DNA of 64,000 bases, from the NCBI RefSeq assembly GCF_032062135.1, contig NC_092859.1, positions 69,574,239 to 69,638,238 on the forward strand, in the 5' to 3' direction. A program made the position numbers and the translations under genes. Every line of letters starts with the position of its first letter. The first letter of the stretch is position 1. This DNA comes from Pyxicephalus adspersus. Taxonomy: Eukaryota; Chordata; Amphibia; Anura; Pyxicephalidae. The notes beneath the pieces are model-generated. The model made no database searches and was not told the DNA's origin. It saw nothing but the letters and a program-made list of their open reading frames with translations. Of the stretch, positions 28,104-43,100 are shown piece by piece.

Positions 28104-31100
28104 TGTGGCTCACTTTGGCTCTTGCAACACATTATCATCAGTGTTATATATTAGTGTTCAAAGATTTGCAGAAATATAACATTACAAAGGGATGAATTCA
28201 AATTTACCAATTTTTTATACGTGACAGAGAATGAAAAGGTGAGGTAATTACCAGAATTTTGCATGGTACTGTGACACATGTTCCAAACAACCAACCAGCA
28301 GGCCCATAGATTATCTCTATAACTTATAAAAGCATATTATTCAACAAACTGGATGTTCCTAAATGCTAGCAAGAAACATAGACATGCATTTTATCCTGGT
28401 AAAACTTTACATAATTTATTGTCCTGAACCTCATTAAATGCCTTACATAACATGGTATGGTGTATTTCCAGTCATGGCTTAATATGGGTATAAGCAAGAG
28501 TTGTAATTATCATACAGAAACTAGGACACCATTATTAAGTACTTTTGATTAATAATTAGAGCAACTTCATGACGTGAATTAGAACAAAGGGTGCTTGTAG
28601 TAAAACTGGTTCTTGACAGAACAAGCAAACATATTTTGGTTATCAGACCAAGAGATGCAAATACAGATTAAATACAATAAATATTGTACACGTAAAATTA
28701 CTAATTTTTTTGTCTAAGCAATCCAGGTTCACCTTTAACATTATAGTGGGAGCTATTTCTGTTCAGGTTTTCTTTAGCTCTGGTACCATGTTAACACAGC
28801 AGAATCAACGAATTGTCTATAAACTACAGTTTTTCTTCTTAGAAAAGGCCCTTACACTCAAACTCTTGCATGCCGTGGGTTTCTTCTAAAGAAAACACAT
28901 GTAAAACTGTATTTTTGTTTTTCCAAAGATTGGTTTATCATGTTATATGCAAAAATTGAACAGTAAAAGCAAAAACATTCCTAACTGCCAAGTACATCAC
29001 AAACTTCAACTCTTGTTTAAATACATGTTATCCATTCTTCCTTCTCCATCACAATGACAGACCATTGAGGGCTCATCACAGCTCTGTTGTGCGTTCATTA
29101 GTAAATGCAGCCAGATCTTGTATACCACTGCTGTAGAGAGAACCCGCTCTTCCTATGGTTGGCCTCTAGATTAGGAAGGTAATGAGATTTTGTTGATGGA
29201 AGATTTGATGGTCAACATACATTCAACAGAGATGAAATTCCATCCTACATGGTTCTCCTGGGGGTAGATTCAGGGAATGGCTGAATATATTAATTACTCG
29301 CTTTAAAAACCTAGACACCCCTTATACTCTAAATCTCATAGGATACACACTTCTTTCTATACTCATCAGTATAGAAGAGTATTTTATTTTTCCTTTGTTG
29401 ATTATTTTGTCATGTTTGTTTTCAAACTTGTCATGGGTAGATTGTAGCATACGGATCTTAAAATTACTTTGGAACATATGCTATGATATTAGTTTTGCAG
29501 GAGCATAGGGAACCTGTCAGCATGACATAAAGTCTTCTATAAAAATCAGTAAGGACTGTTGGTACTCACTAGAGAACCTCTGGTATAGACACCTTTTATC
29601 CCAACCATACTCTAAACAACAGGGGCACTTTGCATGACAGGGACAGTGTTTTACTGGGAATTGCTAAAAGCACTATCTCTTAATTGGAATATTTTTATTC
29701 CATAGTGGTAAAATGCACTTGAGGTAGCACTGAAAAGGCTTTAGAGGTATATAGAAGAAAGCACCCTGTTGTCTTTGAGACTTTTAAGAACCTAAAGTTG
29801 ACCAAGTACCACATTTATTACATTATATAAAAGGGTGGAAAAAAAAAAAAAAAAATCAATTCTAGGCCTTTTACCTGCTTAATTGATGATGACATAACAA
29901 AGGAATTGCCCACATCATCCTTTGAGTCAATTGTCCAATTACTTTTGAGCCCCTGAAATGAATTGATTGTGTAAAAAAAGGCTTTAGTTTCTCACATTTT
30001 TATGCAATATTTTTGATCAACCCACTGAATTAAAGTTGATGGTCTGCAGTTCAACTGTATCTGAGTTGTTTCATTTAAAATTAATTGTGGTAATGTACAG
30101 AACCAAAACCAGGTCCTAACTGTATACCTGTCATGGGAGAAGGCCTCTCCTTTTGACAGTGTTTGTCCCCTTGTTGTCTTTTAATCCTCAGTTCTTCTGA
30201 ATCAAGGACCTGGAACAAACATAGTGGTAAGAAATTCTGACACTATTTTTCAACTTTTTTTTTTTTTTAAATCATAGCCAGCAATGGTAAACTTCATACT
30301 TCTATGATTACAAGAGTACTTAAATGTAGATTGCCATGTTAGGATAATTGCAGGTTATGGAAATACAAGAGACTAATAATTAAGCTATTACTTACACACT
30401 GTACAAACATGAAATTGTTTGAAAAAATATTATTAAAATAAGATCATTTAATTACAAATCTTCCTAATAAAGTTACTTACGTAAAAGAATCTGTATCGGT
30501 GCTGGTATTTGCTGGAATGTTATAGCCAGGTATAAAATGGGTCAAGCATCTTAAGCATCTGTCTCCATCAAAGTTGCATACCAGTGTAATAACACAGGAA
30601 TGTAAAAAGTACTTTAAAATTGACCAGATAAGATACTCCAAGCCTTTGTTTTTCTTTCTGTACTCAGAGTCTACAGTGAACATTCCTAAGTGATTTAACA
30701 AGCACTCTAAGTTTAACAACAGGAGTAAAGCTGGCTTTCCTTCAATTTGAAGCAGAACTCCAGGAAAAAAACAAAACGGTTAAGCTAGCTCCTTCCCTAT
30801 TGACCATTGCACCTTCTGGCTCAGATTCTCTGAGGTAAGGTTAGTCGGTCAGTTAGTGGCCTAGTCTTGTGTATGAAGGGCCAATAAACAGCTATTGGTC
30901 CTGCATTGTAAGAAATGAAGTCAGTGTCTGTGATCGTAGCCCTAAGCAACTTACAGAGAAGACTGCAGACTTTCTTGTTATGGCCCCCTCCAGTGTGAAA
31001 CATGGTGGTAGCCCTATTGAAAGGAACATTTTATGTTTTTCCTATGGTTTAGATTTACAAAAACATTTTTTATTACTAAACACCAATATATTATTCTGCT

Positions 31101-34100
31101 TTCAATTTTATCTTCCTTTATTTAAAATAAAGTTTGTTTTTCCTGTTCTAAAAAGATTTTATTCTGCAGTCATGTGATTGCATAGTCATCAAATCTTTCC
31201 TGTTCCTGAGGCCCATGTGCATGTCTGCCTAACCAGCAGTTACCCAATACACAGCCTGGGACTATGTCCAGATGAAAGCTACTGTCAATCAAAAAGGTAG
31301 CATGGTCAGCAGGCGGGGGTTCGCCGAGAGGTCAGCACAGCGTCCCCCGTATCTCCTACACAGAAGCACAAGCACACATGCTGACCACTCCAGCATTAAT
31401 CTGATTCAAAGCTTAGCATGGCCAAAATGATATGGGAGCCAGGGGAACTGCAAAGGTTATCTGTTTGTGGAAGAAAGAAACCTGTACACATAATAAAGCC
31501 TTTAAAAAAAAAAAGTCCCCTTCAACTACTAAAAACTGATAGATCACTTCTAGATAAGCTGTCCTAACAATAAGGGTATTCCAATGATCCAATTTATTAA
31601 AGAATTAGAATTTTATATCTCAGATGCTAGTACTTTTTCCTTTGCAGCACAAAGGTCCAATGTTCAAATGCCAGTCAGGTCAATATACAGTTTGTATGTC
31701 TCCCAGTGTTTCCAATGGTTTTCTCTGGGCATTAAGGTAATTAGCTTTTCAAATAAAGCAAATAAAAAGAAGGTGATGGAAAGTAATCGACATGAATGTG
31801 GATTTTGTAAAGTGCCACATAATATGTCAGCATAATTAAATAAAAAATAATAAAAAAAAAACAAAATATTAGATAAGAGCACTCAAAACCCATTTTTTGA
31901 AACTTGCCTACCCGTCTTCTTCTGTCATTTGAAACCACCACTACTTCCCACCCCTACATATCTCCCATCCTATTGTGTGTGAAATTCCCCCACCTACTAG
32001 ATTGTAAGCCCTTCGGGGCAGGGTCCTCTCCTCCTGTATCACTGTCTGTATTAGTCTGTCATTTGCAATCCCTATTTAATGTACAGCGCTGAGTAATATG
32101 TTGGCGCTAAAAAAATCCTGTTTATTAATATTAATAATAATAATAATATTAATCCATGCATGCAATGCAAATGAACCACAATCAATACTATAATTACTTA
32201 TAAACTTTTTATTAGAGGGCCCCATCCATACCACATAAACCTAATCCAACTCAAATAGCCTTCTTGTTATATGTGGAATATGTAAATAGGTTTAAATAAA
32301 AGCACTTTGCTGCAAACCCCCACTCTTTTTCAAAAGTACTTTGGAAATTTCATTGAACATACATACATAAATACATACTCGACATTGACAACATGGTGGA
32401 GGAAAAGGTAGGAGGGCTACACAAGGGTCAAGAGCTATAAGTCTATGTGTAATGCACATGCACAGTAACCAGTTTCTATTAAAATCACTGTCACTTCTAG
32501 TTTTCCTGAGTAGCATTGCTGCTGATAATAGTTAGTGACCTAGATTACCAGAAGAAAAAAAATGAAACTTAGCTTAAAAAAATGGAATATATTAAAAGAC
32601 AATAGTAACCGACAAGCAGACTGGAATTCCCATGCAACACCCAGGAAATGACAAATCCCTTGGAGTATGAACTTGCTCCGCTGTGTTAGTAGGGCACACT
32701 GTATTTTCATAACTTTCATCTTACTACATTCCTTTAAGAGGATTGACAGCTCATACATCAGAAATGCATTACTCTGTGTGTTCATCTTTCTATATCTATG
32801 CATTAAAACGGTTGCTAAGAAATAATAGCACCCTAAATATCCCGAGGGTGAATACTAATAAGATATTCCAGATATCTGGAGAGGATTTTGATGCGTAACT
32901 AGTATGATGCATAGAGAGAGAATAGGTGAGTGACAATCCAGTGAATATGAATGTCTAAGGAAACACAGTGTAACTACTCTCAGAATGCCAAGCTAGCCTA
33001 AAAAAATGGAATACATTAAAAACAAATTGATAAACATACAGATTGGCAACAAATACCACAAACAGAAAGTTTTGAAAAGGTTTATTAATATTCACAAATA
33101 AACATATGAAAGTTTCAGCAACTTATACAGTAGATATCTGTATAAAAATGGTAACTATGGCAATAAAGGACAGACTTCAATCACTGCTGATACTTTGTAG
33201 AATAAAGTGTGGGGTAAAGTTAACAATCAGATTTTTTTTTTTTTGCTCCTTTTGGATCGGTTATTATACCATTGAAAGCATTTGTTATACATGCCAGAAA
33301 TCTTGTGGGTTGAACTTCCTGAGCTAGAGTTCCCAGCTCTCTTTCCCCATTTTATGTTTTTGTACCGTAGTTCTAAAAACAGTTCAAGCCCTAATGGGAC
33401 AATGGTACTCCCCCACTGACACAGTACAGGTGAATAGGTATTGTCATCTAGGACAGGAAATGTGTGAAGGATTACCATATAAAAATAATTAAAAAGAAAA
33501 AAAAAATAGAAAAGAAAACTAATGCACCATTACATTATAGTAGGCTGTAATATATTTTGATTCTGGGTTTACATGTGCTGAAAGTGAATAGGAAACAGCC
33601 TTCTGCAAGTCTCCTGGATTAAGGCGGCAACAATAAATTTGGAAGCCTTATACTGTACGTTTTACCCATGTTGTTTACTTGTTATTTTAGAACTAGTTTC
33701 AGAGAGCTTTTCTTGTTCATGCTTACTGAAAACACTGATAGACTGCTTACAGAGATAAAATATATAAAAAGTAATAAAAACATTAGGAATAGAGTCTACT
33801 TAACTTTACCTTCAGCCAACCCTTGCATGTCCAACAGATCCAGTCATAAAGCAGTGAATTAGTGTCAGTAAGCAGGTTTGAGCTACAATTATCTATCTAT
33901 CGGAGTCTACCTAGATACCGAGCTTTATAGGGTAGCGATGTATTTATCATCGCATTTCAGCTTTTTGTGCTACTCTTAATGTGAGCCTTAAATGAACTGC
34001 CTATAACAATGTATTTCCCCAAACAAGCTGTATATATATGTAAAAACTAGACATGGGTTCTAAACCTTCTCTATTAAAGTTATTTGCCTCTTCTGGTAGG

Positions 34101-37100
34101 AGAAATTTTGCTTACATCTTGTCCTGGCAATCTCAAAGGCAGCAAAGAAGAAACAACCAAAAGGGGTTAAGTATAAATGAGCCACCATTCCACACTCTTT
34201 GAAAGACATACATACATACCTGGTCATATAACCTGACTTTACCATATCCCTCCTTTATATCTCACAAAATAGGTATCGCTAGTATTAGTTGGTCATAGTC
34301 AACTAGACATTAAAGCTGAACTGCAGTCAATATATTTTTTTTTCCTTTGCCATCTGTGCACTGAAGGTGAGCATATCAGCAGTCAGGATGGCATGGGAGA
34401 AGTGAAGCAAAGTGAAGGAGCACAGCAGCCAGAAGCTACGGGAGTGAAGAGTAAGGTAAGCATCATCCCTAGACCAAATTCAAGTTGAATACATCATTTT
34501 GGCTGGAATCTAGTTTTAATGTTATTAACTATTACATTTATTATAACCTGTATTAATAAGAACTCTCACAGAGAAACAAGTTTTTTATAAACCTAAAACT
34601 CACTGGGCCTCTGGAGCATTACAGGTATGGCAAGAAAAAATTCAACAGCTCTGTTATGTGGCTATTTAAAATTCAAACAGTGCTTACTGTAAAGTACTAT
34701 TATAATGGAATACATTATTTCTATCTATGGATTGCTGCATAATATTAGTACTTTATGTATTGACAGAAACATTTTCACTTTGGTTTCTCTGTTAATACTT
34801 ACACTTCACTGGCAATAAACCCAGTCAGCTCGGACAAGAAAAGAAAGGTGATGAAGAGACAGCAGCAGATGGAAACTGTAAGACAGAAAGAGCAATGGTG
34901 TCAGTGGAAGAAATGAAACAAATTAAAAACATAGTCACCATCATGTGAAGAGATCTCCTATGTCAGAAGAGAAAGGCACAACATGTATCGCACACATTAA
35001 CCAAATATTGCTCAGATAGCAGCTGTGGATGACTCACACATCAGGAACTAGCTTAGCGTCACTGAAAGAAAACAAGATTTCTTTATGCAAACATTCAAAA
35101 GGTCTTCACGGTTTACCTAGTTACAGAAGTGTAATCATAGGCAAAGATAATTGAGTGTGTGTGCATATGTATAAATATATTTATACAAATACATACATAC
35201 ATACACACACACGCCTGCTGTACTATACACATTGATAATTTTTTCAAAGATGCAAATCAAATCTCAGAAGACCAGATGTAAGATCCTTGATAGGATGCAG
35301 ATGTAGGATAAAACAAGGATAAGTGTCTACGCAATAATGGGCAATAGTCTTTGGTCCTCAAAAAAAAGGAAAATCCATCCTTTGGGTCGAAGAAAAAGGG
35401 TACGAAACTAAAGTTCAATTCCAGGCAAACAGAAAAAAACCCAGTGAATGCAAAAAAAAATGCAACCAATATGAAAAACAGAATTTGACTATTTTGGTCA
35501 TTTATAATCCCCTGTACAGCAGCACATGAGAACTGAAGAAGCAGAACTTGGGGTCAAATACAGGATGGTGATGACCACATAGGTTTCTCCATCACTGTCC
35601 AGTCACAGAACTTGAAGCTATTTTGTTGTGTACACTTCTGGACTAGTTAAAAGGTAGTATGATTATGAAAGTAAGAATAATAGCTGATATTTAATATGTC
35701 ATATGTATATTCAGCCTTTTATCTGGCCTCAGCTTTTAGGTTAAACCACAATAATTCTAAAGGTTTAATCAGATGTATGTATATCTGAGGTTTTATACAT
35801 ATCACACAGCCATCATCTAATCTTCAGATATCACCAAGAAAGGAGACAGCCTGTAAGATGTACATTTTACCCATTGCTCAAAGTAATGCATTTTAAACAC
35901 ATTACAAGATTTTAAATTGAATGGCCACATATAATGTTTACATTAATCCCATGCAGGTAAAAACTCTGTTGCAGGGTATGTGGAAATGGAAGTTAAATAA
36001 TAAATATCAATCCAAATGTAGATTTATTTTAAATCTCCCAGTAATGATCTCTGCATGGTTCCTATTTTAAAAGCAAACAGTAAATGCATTTCAGATATAA
36101 GTCTATAGCCCCAGCATCCCTTCTGCGCAATCCACTCATGACGTGAGAAACAAGTAACACGGACATAAAAGGCATCCCACAGTCTATTGCCAGTGTTATT
36201 GTGGCTTGTGAGGGGGGAGTTAAGAAGACTAAATTCATTAATATGGTGAGGCAGTGAGACTTCCGCCCAGCTCAAAATCCCAGCAAAGCCGATTACTCAT
36301 TTCCACAGCTTACGTACTGGGCATCAGCATTCACAGCTGACAAGGTCCTTGGTCCTACTAAATGACAAAGAGATTCACTCAGACCAACAATCTAACCGTG
36401 TTGTACTCCAAAGTTACCATTAAAAGGCAGCAAAAAAAAGAAATATAAAGTAACTTAAATATGTAGATCGATTGTAAACAAACAGGCTCAGGTCAGGTAT
36501 AATGTCTGGACATTATAGTGGTTCAGTAGCTAGCACTTTCACATTGGAGAACTATGGTCACAGGTTTAAATTAAAGGAGTTGTTGTTTTTCCCCTTGTTT
36601 GTGTGGGTTTCCCAAAACACGCAAATGGATCACTTGGCTTTTCCCCAAAAAAGCCAACTTTTGTTGAACAAGAGCTGGCTCTCCTTATGCTAGTCTACAG
36701 ACATTAGACGGTGGCATGCTGTAAAGCGCTGCATAACATTGTTGGAGCTATACAAACTGTTTGTATAGCTCTAACATTTTTTGTATAGCTCTAATTTTAA
36801 GCTCTTACGTACACATTTGACAGCGATTGCCCACTTAAGCCATTCTGACAAACTAAGAAGGTAAATGAGTATTGGATAAAATAAACAGCATTCCCATTGC
36901 CAAATTCTGATGTAAAGTGTAGTACAGTATATTGTCAGGAGTTCTACTTTAAAAGCACAATTTAAAACAAAAATATTGTATGTTATGTGATACCAATATA
37001 CAGTCAATAATCAGTACTGGAGTATACAGGTTCATATACCCCAACCAAGTTTGTGTTTGCCAGCAGCCAAAATGTCAGTTGCAGATCCAGCCCAGCATCG

Positions 37101-40100
37101 TTCTGTGGTAATCCAAAAGAAACACGGAAACATCACCCCATAAACTCCTTTTATCAAATAAAATGTAGTATAGATTGAAAAGCTAGCAAGCCTTTAATGT
37201 GCTTGATTCTAGGCAGCTCCTACTCAAGGTCCAACCCTGGCTAGTGTTAAATAAGCAAAAGGCTTATCAGCTTTTTTACTTTGACCACTCTTTACTCAAT
37301 AAAAGACATTTAAGCAATGCTGTGCCATCACCGGTGTTCCTTCTGGATTATAAACCAGCACTGTATATGAAAAAAAATTACAAACCCTCCTGCTTCTTAG
37401 TTGTTGAACAAGAGCTGGCTATGTGAAGCTTATTTGCATTAAATCTGTCTCACAGATCAGTGTTTTTTAAATGTCTTAAGTAGCAGATTGAGCAGACTGG
37501 CAGAGCAGCTGGTCATCAGGGTGGCAGCAGGAATAATAGCAGGAGGAACATGCCTGACCGCTATCAGGGTAAAACAGCTTTACTGCATTAGGTATTTTTC
37601 TTCCACCACACTAAGATCAGTCTTGTTTGTTAACGCTCTGACAATCTGCTGTGTGCGCCCATAAGCAGGGTCTCTTTAGCAGCACGTGACATATCACAAA
37701 TTGTGAATATCAGAGGTTTTTGTAATGTTTATACAACATAAAAGCTGAGCTTGTCACACGGTTAATTAAGTTAAAATTGTATATAAAAAATATTAAAATA
37801 GCTGCAAAATTAACACTACAAAATTTATTGACTGCAGATTGATCCTTTATCCTTCATTTGCACAGCTACCTCATCGCCATGTGACCAGTCCCCAAAGCCT
37901 TTTTTTGTGCCACGCACTCTGATGTCATAATAAAAATAATAATAATGCACAATGGCTTTTTCATAAAGCTAGCAACTCTATTATTGCATGCGTTCCCTTT
38001 TACAAAAAAAGTACACTTCCTAATATTAAAACAGTAGTTACTGCATCAGTCTCAGTAATCAATGTTCTTGGCCACGGGGAAGCACAACCTAAAAGATTAA
38101 TGCACATGACACAAAAAGGCCATTGTTCAGATATCAGACTTGTGCAAATCAGTTCTGATGTCAGAAAAAATAAATACCAGGAAGAAATGTCTTAGCCAGG
38201 AGAAAGGAGACATGTGACTTCATTGTGAATGCAATTTTCAGCTGATAATCACAGTGTTTGTGTTCAGAAACATTGGCTGTGCAAAGATGCAAAAGAATAT
38301 TAAAAATAAATATTAAAAGCTGAACCTCCTCCTCCACTGCAAGGGTTAAATGCTCATTTTGTCTGAAGGAATAGAAATCAGTACTTACCTTATTCCTAAT
38401 CACCTCAACCATCACCCTCCTGTAATTTTGCATATGCAGGGGAAAGTGACAGGAATTCTTCATAGGGCATAGGGCCTATTCTTGATAGGACCTACTAATA
38501 CCTACCTTTCTCATGATCCCCAGCAGTTTTATTGCCTGTAATAGGCCCTTGTTTAAACTCGAGGCTTGTATATCACTATGGACTTGCAATTAGCCACTCA
38601 GACTCAAGTACTACATCAGAGAAGAAAGGGTAGGACACATGCTCTTCTGATGAGCAAAAAATATTTGGCATTTCTCAGCACTCTCGTAAATAAAAGGAGC
38701 AGCAGGGCAATGAACATCAATGTATGAAGGTATTAGCCTAGAAATAATACCGATCATCCCTGAATGCATCCAGCCCTGGAGGGTTCTTTACCTTCTAACA
38801 GTTTCTTGCTAAAAGATTTAGTAAAAACTATAAGCATAGTATTACTCACTGATGGCTCCAGTGTAAGTTGGCTGTGTGAGATCTTTGGGCACCTTCCGGT
38901 AGATGTCAAACCTTTAAAGGCAAAGAAAAAAAAGGATAAGATATAAAAAAACATTTTCATACACATACTTTGTTTTGTACACATCAGCAGTTTTTGCTGA
39001 GGAAACCATCTCAAAGAACAGTCCCACTCTGTCAAATTTGAATCTTACATACATTATGATTGTGTAGAAGAGCATAACTCATCTAAGCAAACAACAGAAG
39101 TAAAAGACCACTAGAGCCAGATTGAATTCCTCTTAGCTCATATATAAAGTATTACTCTATTACCTTGATTAAATATCAAATATTGTGAAATTTGCAAAAT
39201 CTTCATGCAAAATATTAGCATTAACCTTTGTGTCCGTTTTGCAACCTAAGCAACAGATTCCAATTTGCATGGTAGTGCAAAAAAATTATTATTCGCTCTA
39301 TTGCAGAACTACCTAAGACCACATTTTTGGGTACAGAAAAAATGTCCCTAATCTGTGTTAAAAAAAAAACTGAAGCAACTGCAAACAATAAGAAAGTTGT
39401 CAAAAATGAATAAAAAGTTAACAAGGAGATGCATAAGCTAAGAACCTCATCTACTGTCTTCAAAAGCAATGGTCCTCAACTTTTTAGCACTCGCAGACCA
39501 CTAAATCTATGGACCCTGGACCAGGGAGCTGTGTGTCACTCAAAGGGGAAGAAACTTCCAGAGACACAACCCGCTCACCGCCCTCAGCCCGCGATAGAGA
39601 CATGGGCGCGCGGCTCTGGCCAGTGCACAAATGCCACCCACCCCCACCCCACCCCCAGCTGGGTCCTTCCCTGACGTCATTGAGGGGTGCATGGGTCAGA
39701 GCCGGGGACCACCGCTTGTCTCCGTGCTCTCGCGGCCCACTTGGGGACCCCTGTTTTACAGTACAGACCCAAACAAGCTGAACGTAAACAAAGCAAAACT
39801 TACCCTCGCCATGATGACATTTTTTTAAAGCTATTTTTTAAAAAAATTAAAACAATGCCGAGGTCCTCATGCTTTAAGGTATCCAGTGGGGTCAGTTTTC
39901 ACAAATACAACTGCAGCATTACTAAGCTCAATACATCAACTAATCTCCATAGGCGTCAAGCGAAAGATTCTATCAGATACAAGTTACTCATCCTTCATTA
40001 GCACAAGACGCTATTTTGGATGCAACATAGTGTTGTTAAATTAGACCAAGATGGGTCATTTCATTAAACAACACAATTAGGTCAAAAAGTACACACAAAC

Positions 40101-43100
40101 GGTATATAAAGATATAGTACTTTAACATAATCAATGCAGTCAAAACTAAGCAGCAACCTTTTGAATGAGTACCAGCTTTACCAAGAAAAACACTTAAAGG
40201 GGTCTTGACAAAAATCCCAGGACTTAGGCTATGTACACACGAGCAATAGTTATCGTTGGAGATGAATGACTAACGACCGTTTGATAATAGTTAACGATCG
40301 TTCAAAATATTCGTGCATAATCGTTGATTGGTCGTTAATCGTTCGTTTTCTAACAATAATTATTGCACGTGTGTAGAATGGGAAAAACTAGGGGGATTTA
40401 TGCACTTAACATAGTCAAAATTCTTCCTAGACAACACTTGCAGTAAATAAATTAAAATCAAAAACAGTATGTACATTTAAAAGCATTATATTAACAGAAA
40501 AAAGAAAGAAATATCAACAAGTTTGGGGGGGAAAAAGTGTTGTATGGGAAAGATTCTTCAAGTTCTGGCGTTTTAGACCATTGTTCTGCTTTTTGCCTGC
40601 TATTCGCAGGTGAGACAGCTAATGCCTGACTTGGCACAAACTTAAAGTGAGCTGACGCAGTAAGAGCCAGGTCGGGGGGACAGAATGATTCCCTCATAGG
40701 CCAATTTAATCTATTTATGACAGTGTCAAAATTATGCCATTCAAATCTCTTGTGGCCCAGAAAAAAAATAAGATACAGCAGCTTTCTTTTTCCACTTCCC
40801 CTTCCAAAATCAACAAGCCATCCTACTCCCTTCATGTAAACTGATTTAGAAAGGTCCACATAAATGACTACACGGGCCAGGAGCCAAGCAAGCTGACAGC
40901 TCACTGATTTGGCACAGATCTGCAGGGACTTTAATAAAAAGGTTTTGACATGCCATTGCTAAAGCAGTTTATCCTAAGGTTAAGCTTATGTGTTTCACAA
41001 ATGAAGAACAGTGTACAATTGGAGCTTGTTAAAAGAACCTTAATCTAGGTATGCAATGAGTGGGGCATGAGGTTAAACTTCTTGGGATAATCCGTTATAG
41101 AATAAACACTCTTAGAAAGGTGGTTTCAGGGCTTTTAATGAACCAAGCCATTACCTTCTGCCTATCACACTCCACATTACCTAAACACGGGAAGCATCAC
41201 CAACATTTAAAAGATGTCTTAAAAATATCTTACAATTTAACTTACCAGTTTTTAAATCAGAATCCATCTCAAATAGTAAGTAAATTTGATATATATAGAA
41301 GCAGTTTCTAGTATTGTGTAGGATAAAAACTTGCATGTTGAAATGGGTAGAGTAAATATCACTAGAAGTTGTATGTAGGGTAACGATTAGTCACCAGCTT
41401 ACATCTATAACATTATAAGTGCATTTATTGTATTTCATGCATGCTATTAAGCTGTAAAAGCCTTCCCTGTGTAGACATCCAGAAGCCTGGAACTGCTCAG
41501 GGATGCCACCATTTTGGTGGTAATGTCATCAGAATCCGAGCTGTCATACACATAATATCTCCCTTAGCAACCCCCTACCAGCATCTGCTTAAAAGAATAT
41601 GGAGGGAGGTGAAGTGAAGAACAAAGGGGTTAGGTTAGTAAAAGACAAGAGGGCTAAAGTATTACAGGGAAATGTGGTAAGAAAGCAACTCCTCCTTAAG
41701 AAGTTAAGATTGCTTAAAAGTACATTGTAAGTAAATAAAAAATGCTGGTAATGAAAAGGACAGTAAGGTTTTAAAATACTGTATTATTCCATGCTTCAAC
41801 TTGCAATGTTATAGGCTGGCAAAAGGGTCTCTTTATTAGTTGTTAAGGAATACTAGATATTACTAGCGGGACATAGCACTACCACCTGGTCAATTCCTAT
41901 GATTGCAAATTCCAAGTATTTCTGGAAAATTGTTTATCTACTTAAAAAAGGTAAAAAAAAAAAAAAAAAACCTTAAGTTGAAACTGAAATTTTAATATAT
42001 GTATTAGAAAATATTTATGGAGTTCCAGGCCTATTTCAACAAACAGTAAACATTCCTCAACCATGCATGCCCTAGCTATCCATTCTTACCAATAGACTAT
42101 TGAAAATTAAGGGTAGCACATTTATGAGATAATTCAAACAATTAATCACCTAATGATTTTGATCCTACACTCAACACACTAAAAATGACTGACTAGAGGT
42201 ATACACTACAGAAAAAGTCTCTAAATACATTATTGAATCCCTATTGTAGACTGACATTTCAATGTACTTAGAGTAGTCTGCCAGTAGAGGGACAATTATT
42301 GTCCTATCATTTCTCGGTCTCCTGTCTCCTACGCTATTGTCTTTCAAAGTTGTAAAAGTAAGTCACCTTTGTAAAAAAGCCACTATTTTACTGGAGCCAA
42401 CAAACTGTAAATCATTAATTCAATTCCCCTTTCTTGGTCATACAGGACTGTACTACCATTTTAATTGCAACATAATTTACTTAGAGCAGTCTTTTGGAAA
42501 AACCAATAAATATACACATTAACTTAAAATAATTACAGGAGAACAGCAGATAAAGCCTACAACACCCTTAAGACACCCTCACAACTTTCATCAGTGAAGC
42601 TGGGTGATCCAGCAAACCTGGAATGGATCTGGTCCAGGATTGAAAACATTTGCCAACAAATAGAAAATGACGTTTAAGAAATCCATTCCAGGTTTGCTGG
42701 TTCACCCATTTTCACTGATGAAAGTGTATCCTCTCCAGCCTTGGAGAGCTTTAGTAAATCAAGCCCAATGCATCAACTACATGGGATGCTTTTAGTGTGT
42801 CTGTAATAAATGGAACAATGTGCTTGGATAAATATGTTATGGTGTAAAATACATTTTAATTTTTTTGTACACCAACCCATGTCCTTGGTCACTTTTCAAC
42901 GACTGAATTTTCACCATCATGCATGATCATCGGTTTAGCTCTCCCTTTTTTCCAGGTAAATAAAGGAGCAGTTCAAGTTTATATGAAGTCCACTGAACTT
43001 TTCAGGGCAGAAGGACATTTGCAAGCATGTACATAAAGGCTCTGACAGTAAACATGTGGTCAAGGTTTACTAGTGGTTCCTAGTGAAGGGTGAGATTAAT

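Larger units (their letters stand above)
24282..34802 (-). other. ERGIC1 intron 3 (10.5 kb)
   Basis: Holds a hairpin-centred repeat at about 25.0 kb, a SINE tail with an (AAT)n array at 28.0 kb, a SINE at 31.6-32.15 kb, and a local duplication of about 26 bp (32571-32596 and 32995-33021). No other gene was recognised. Confidence 0.85.

Noticed and set aside
40491..40904. 137-codon open frame on the minus strand in intron 1
   Set aside because: No recognisable domain, no splice partners, and its length is within chance for this much sequence. Nothing links it to a gene.
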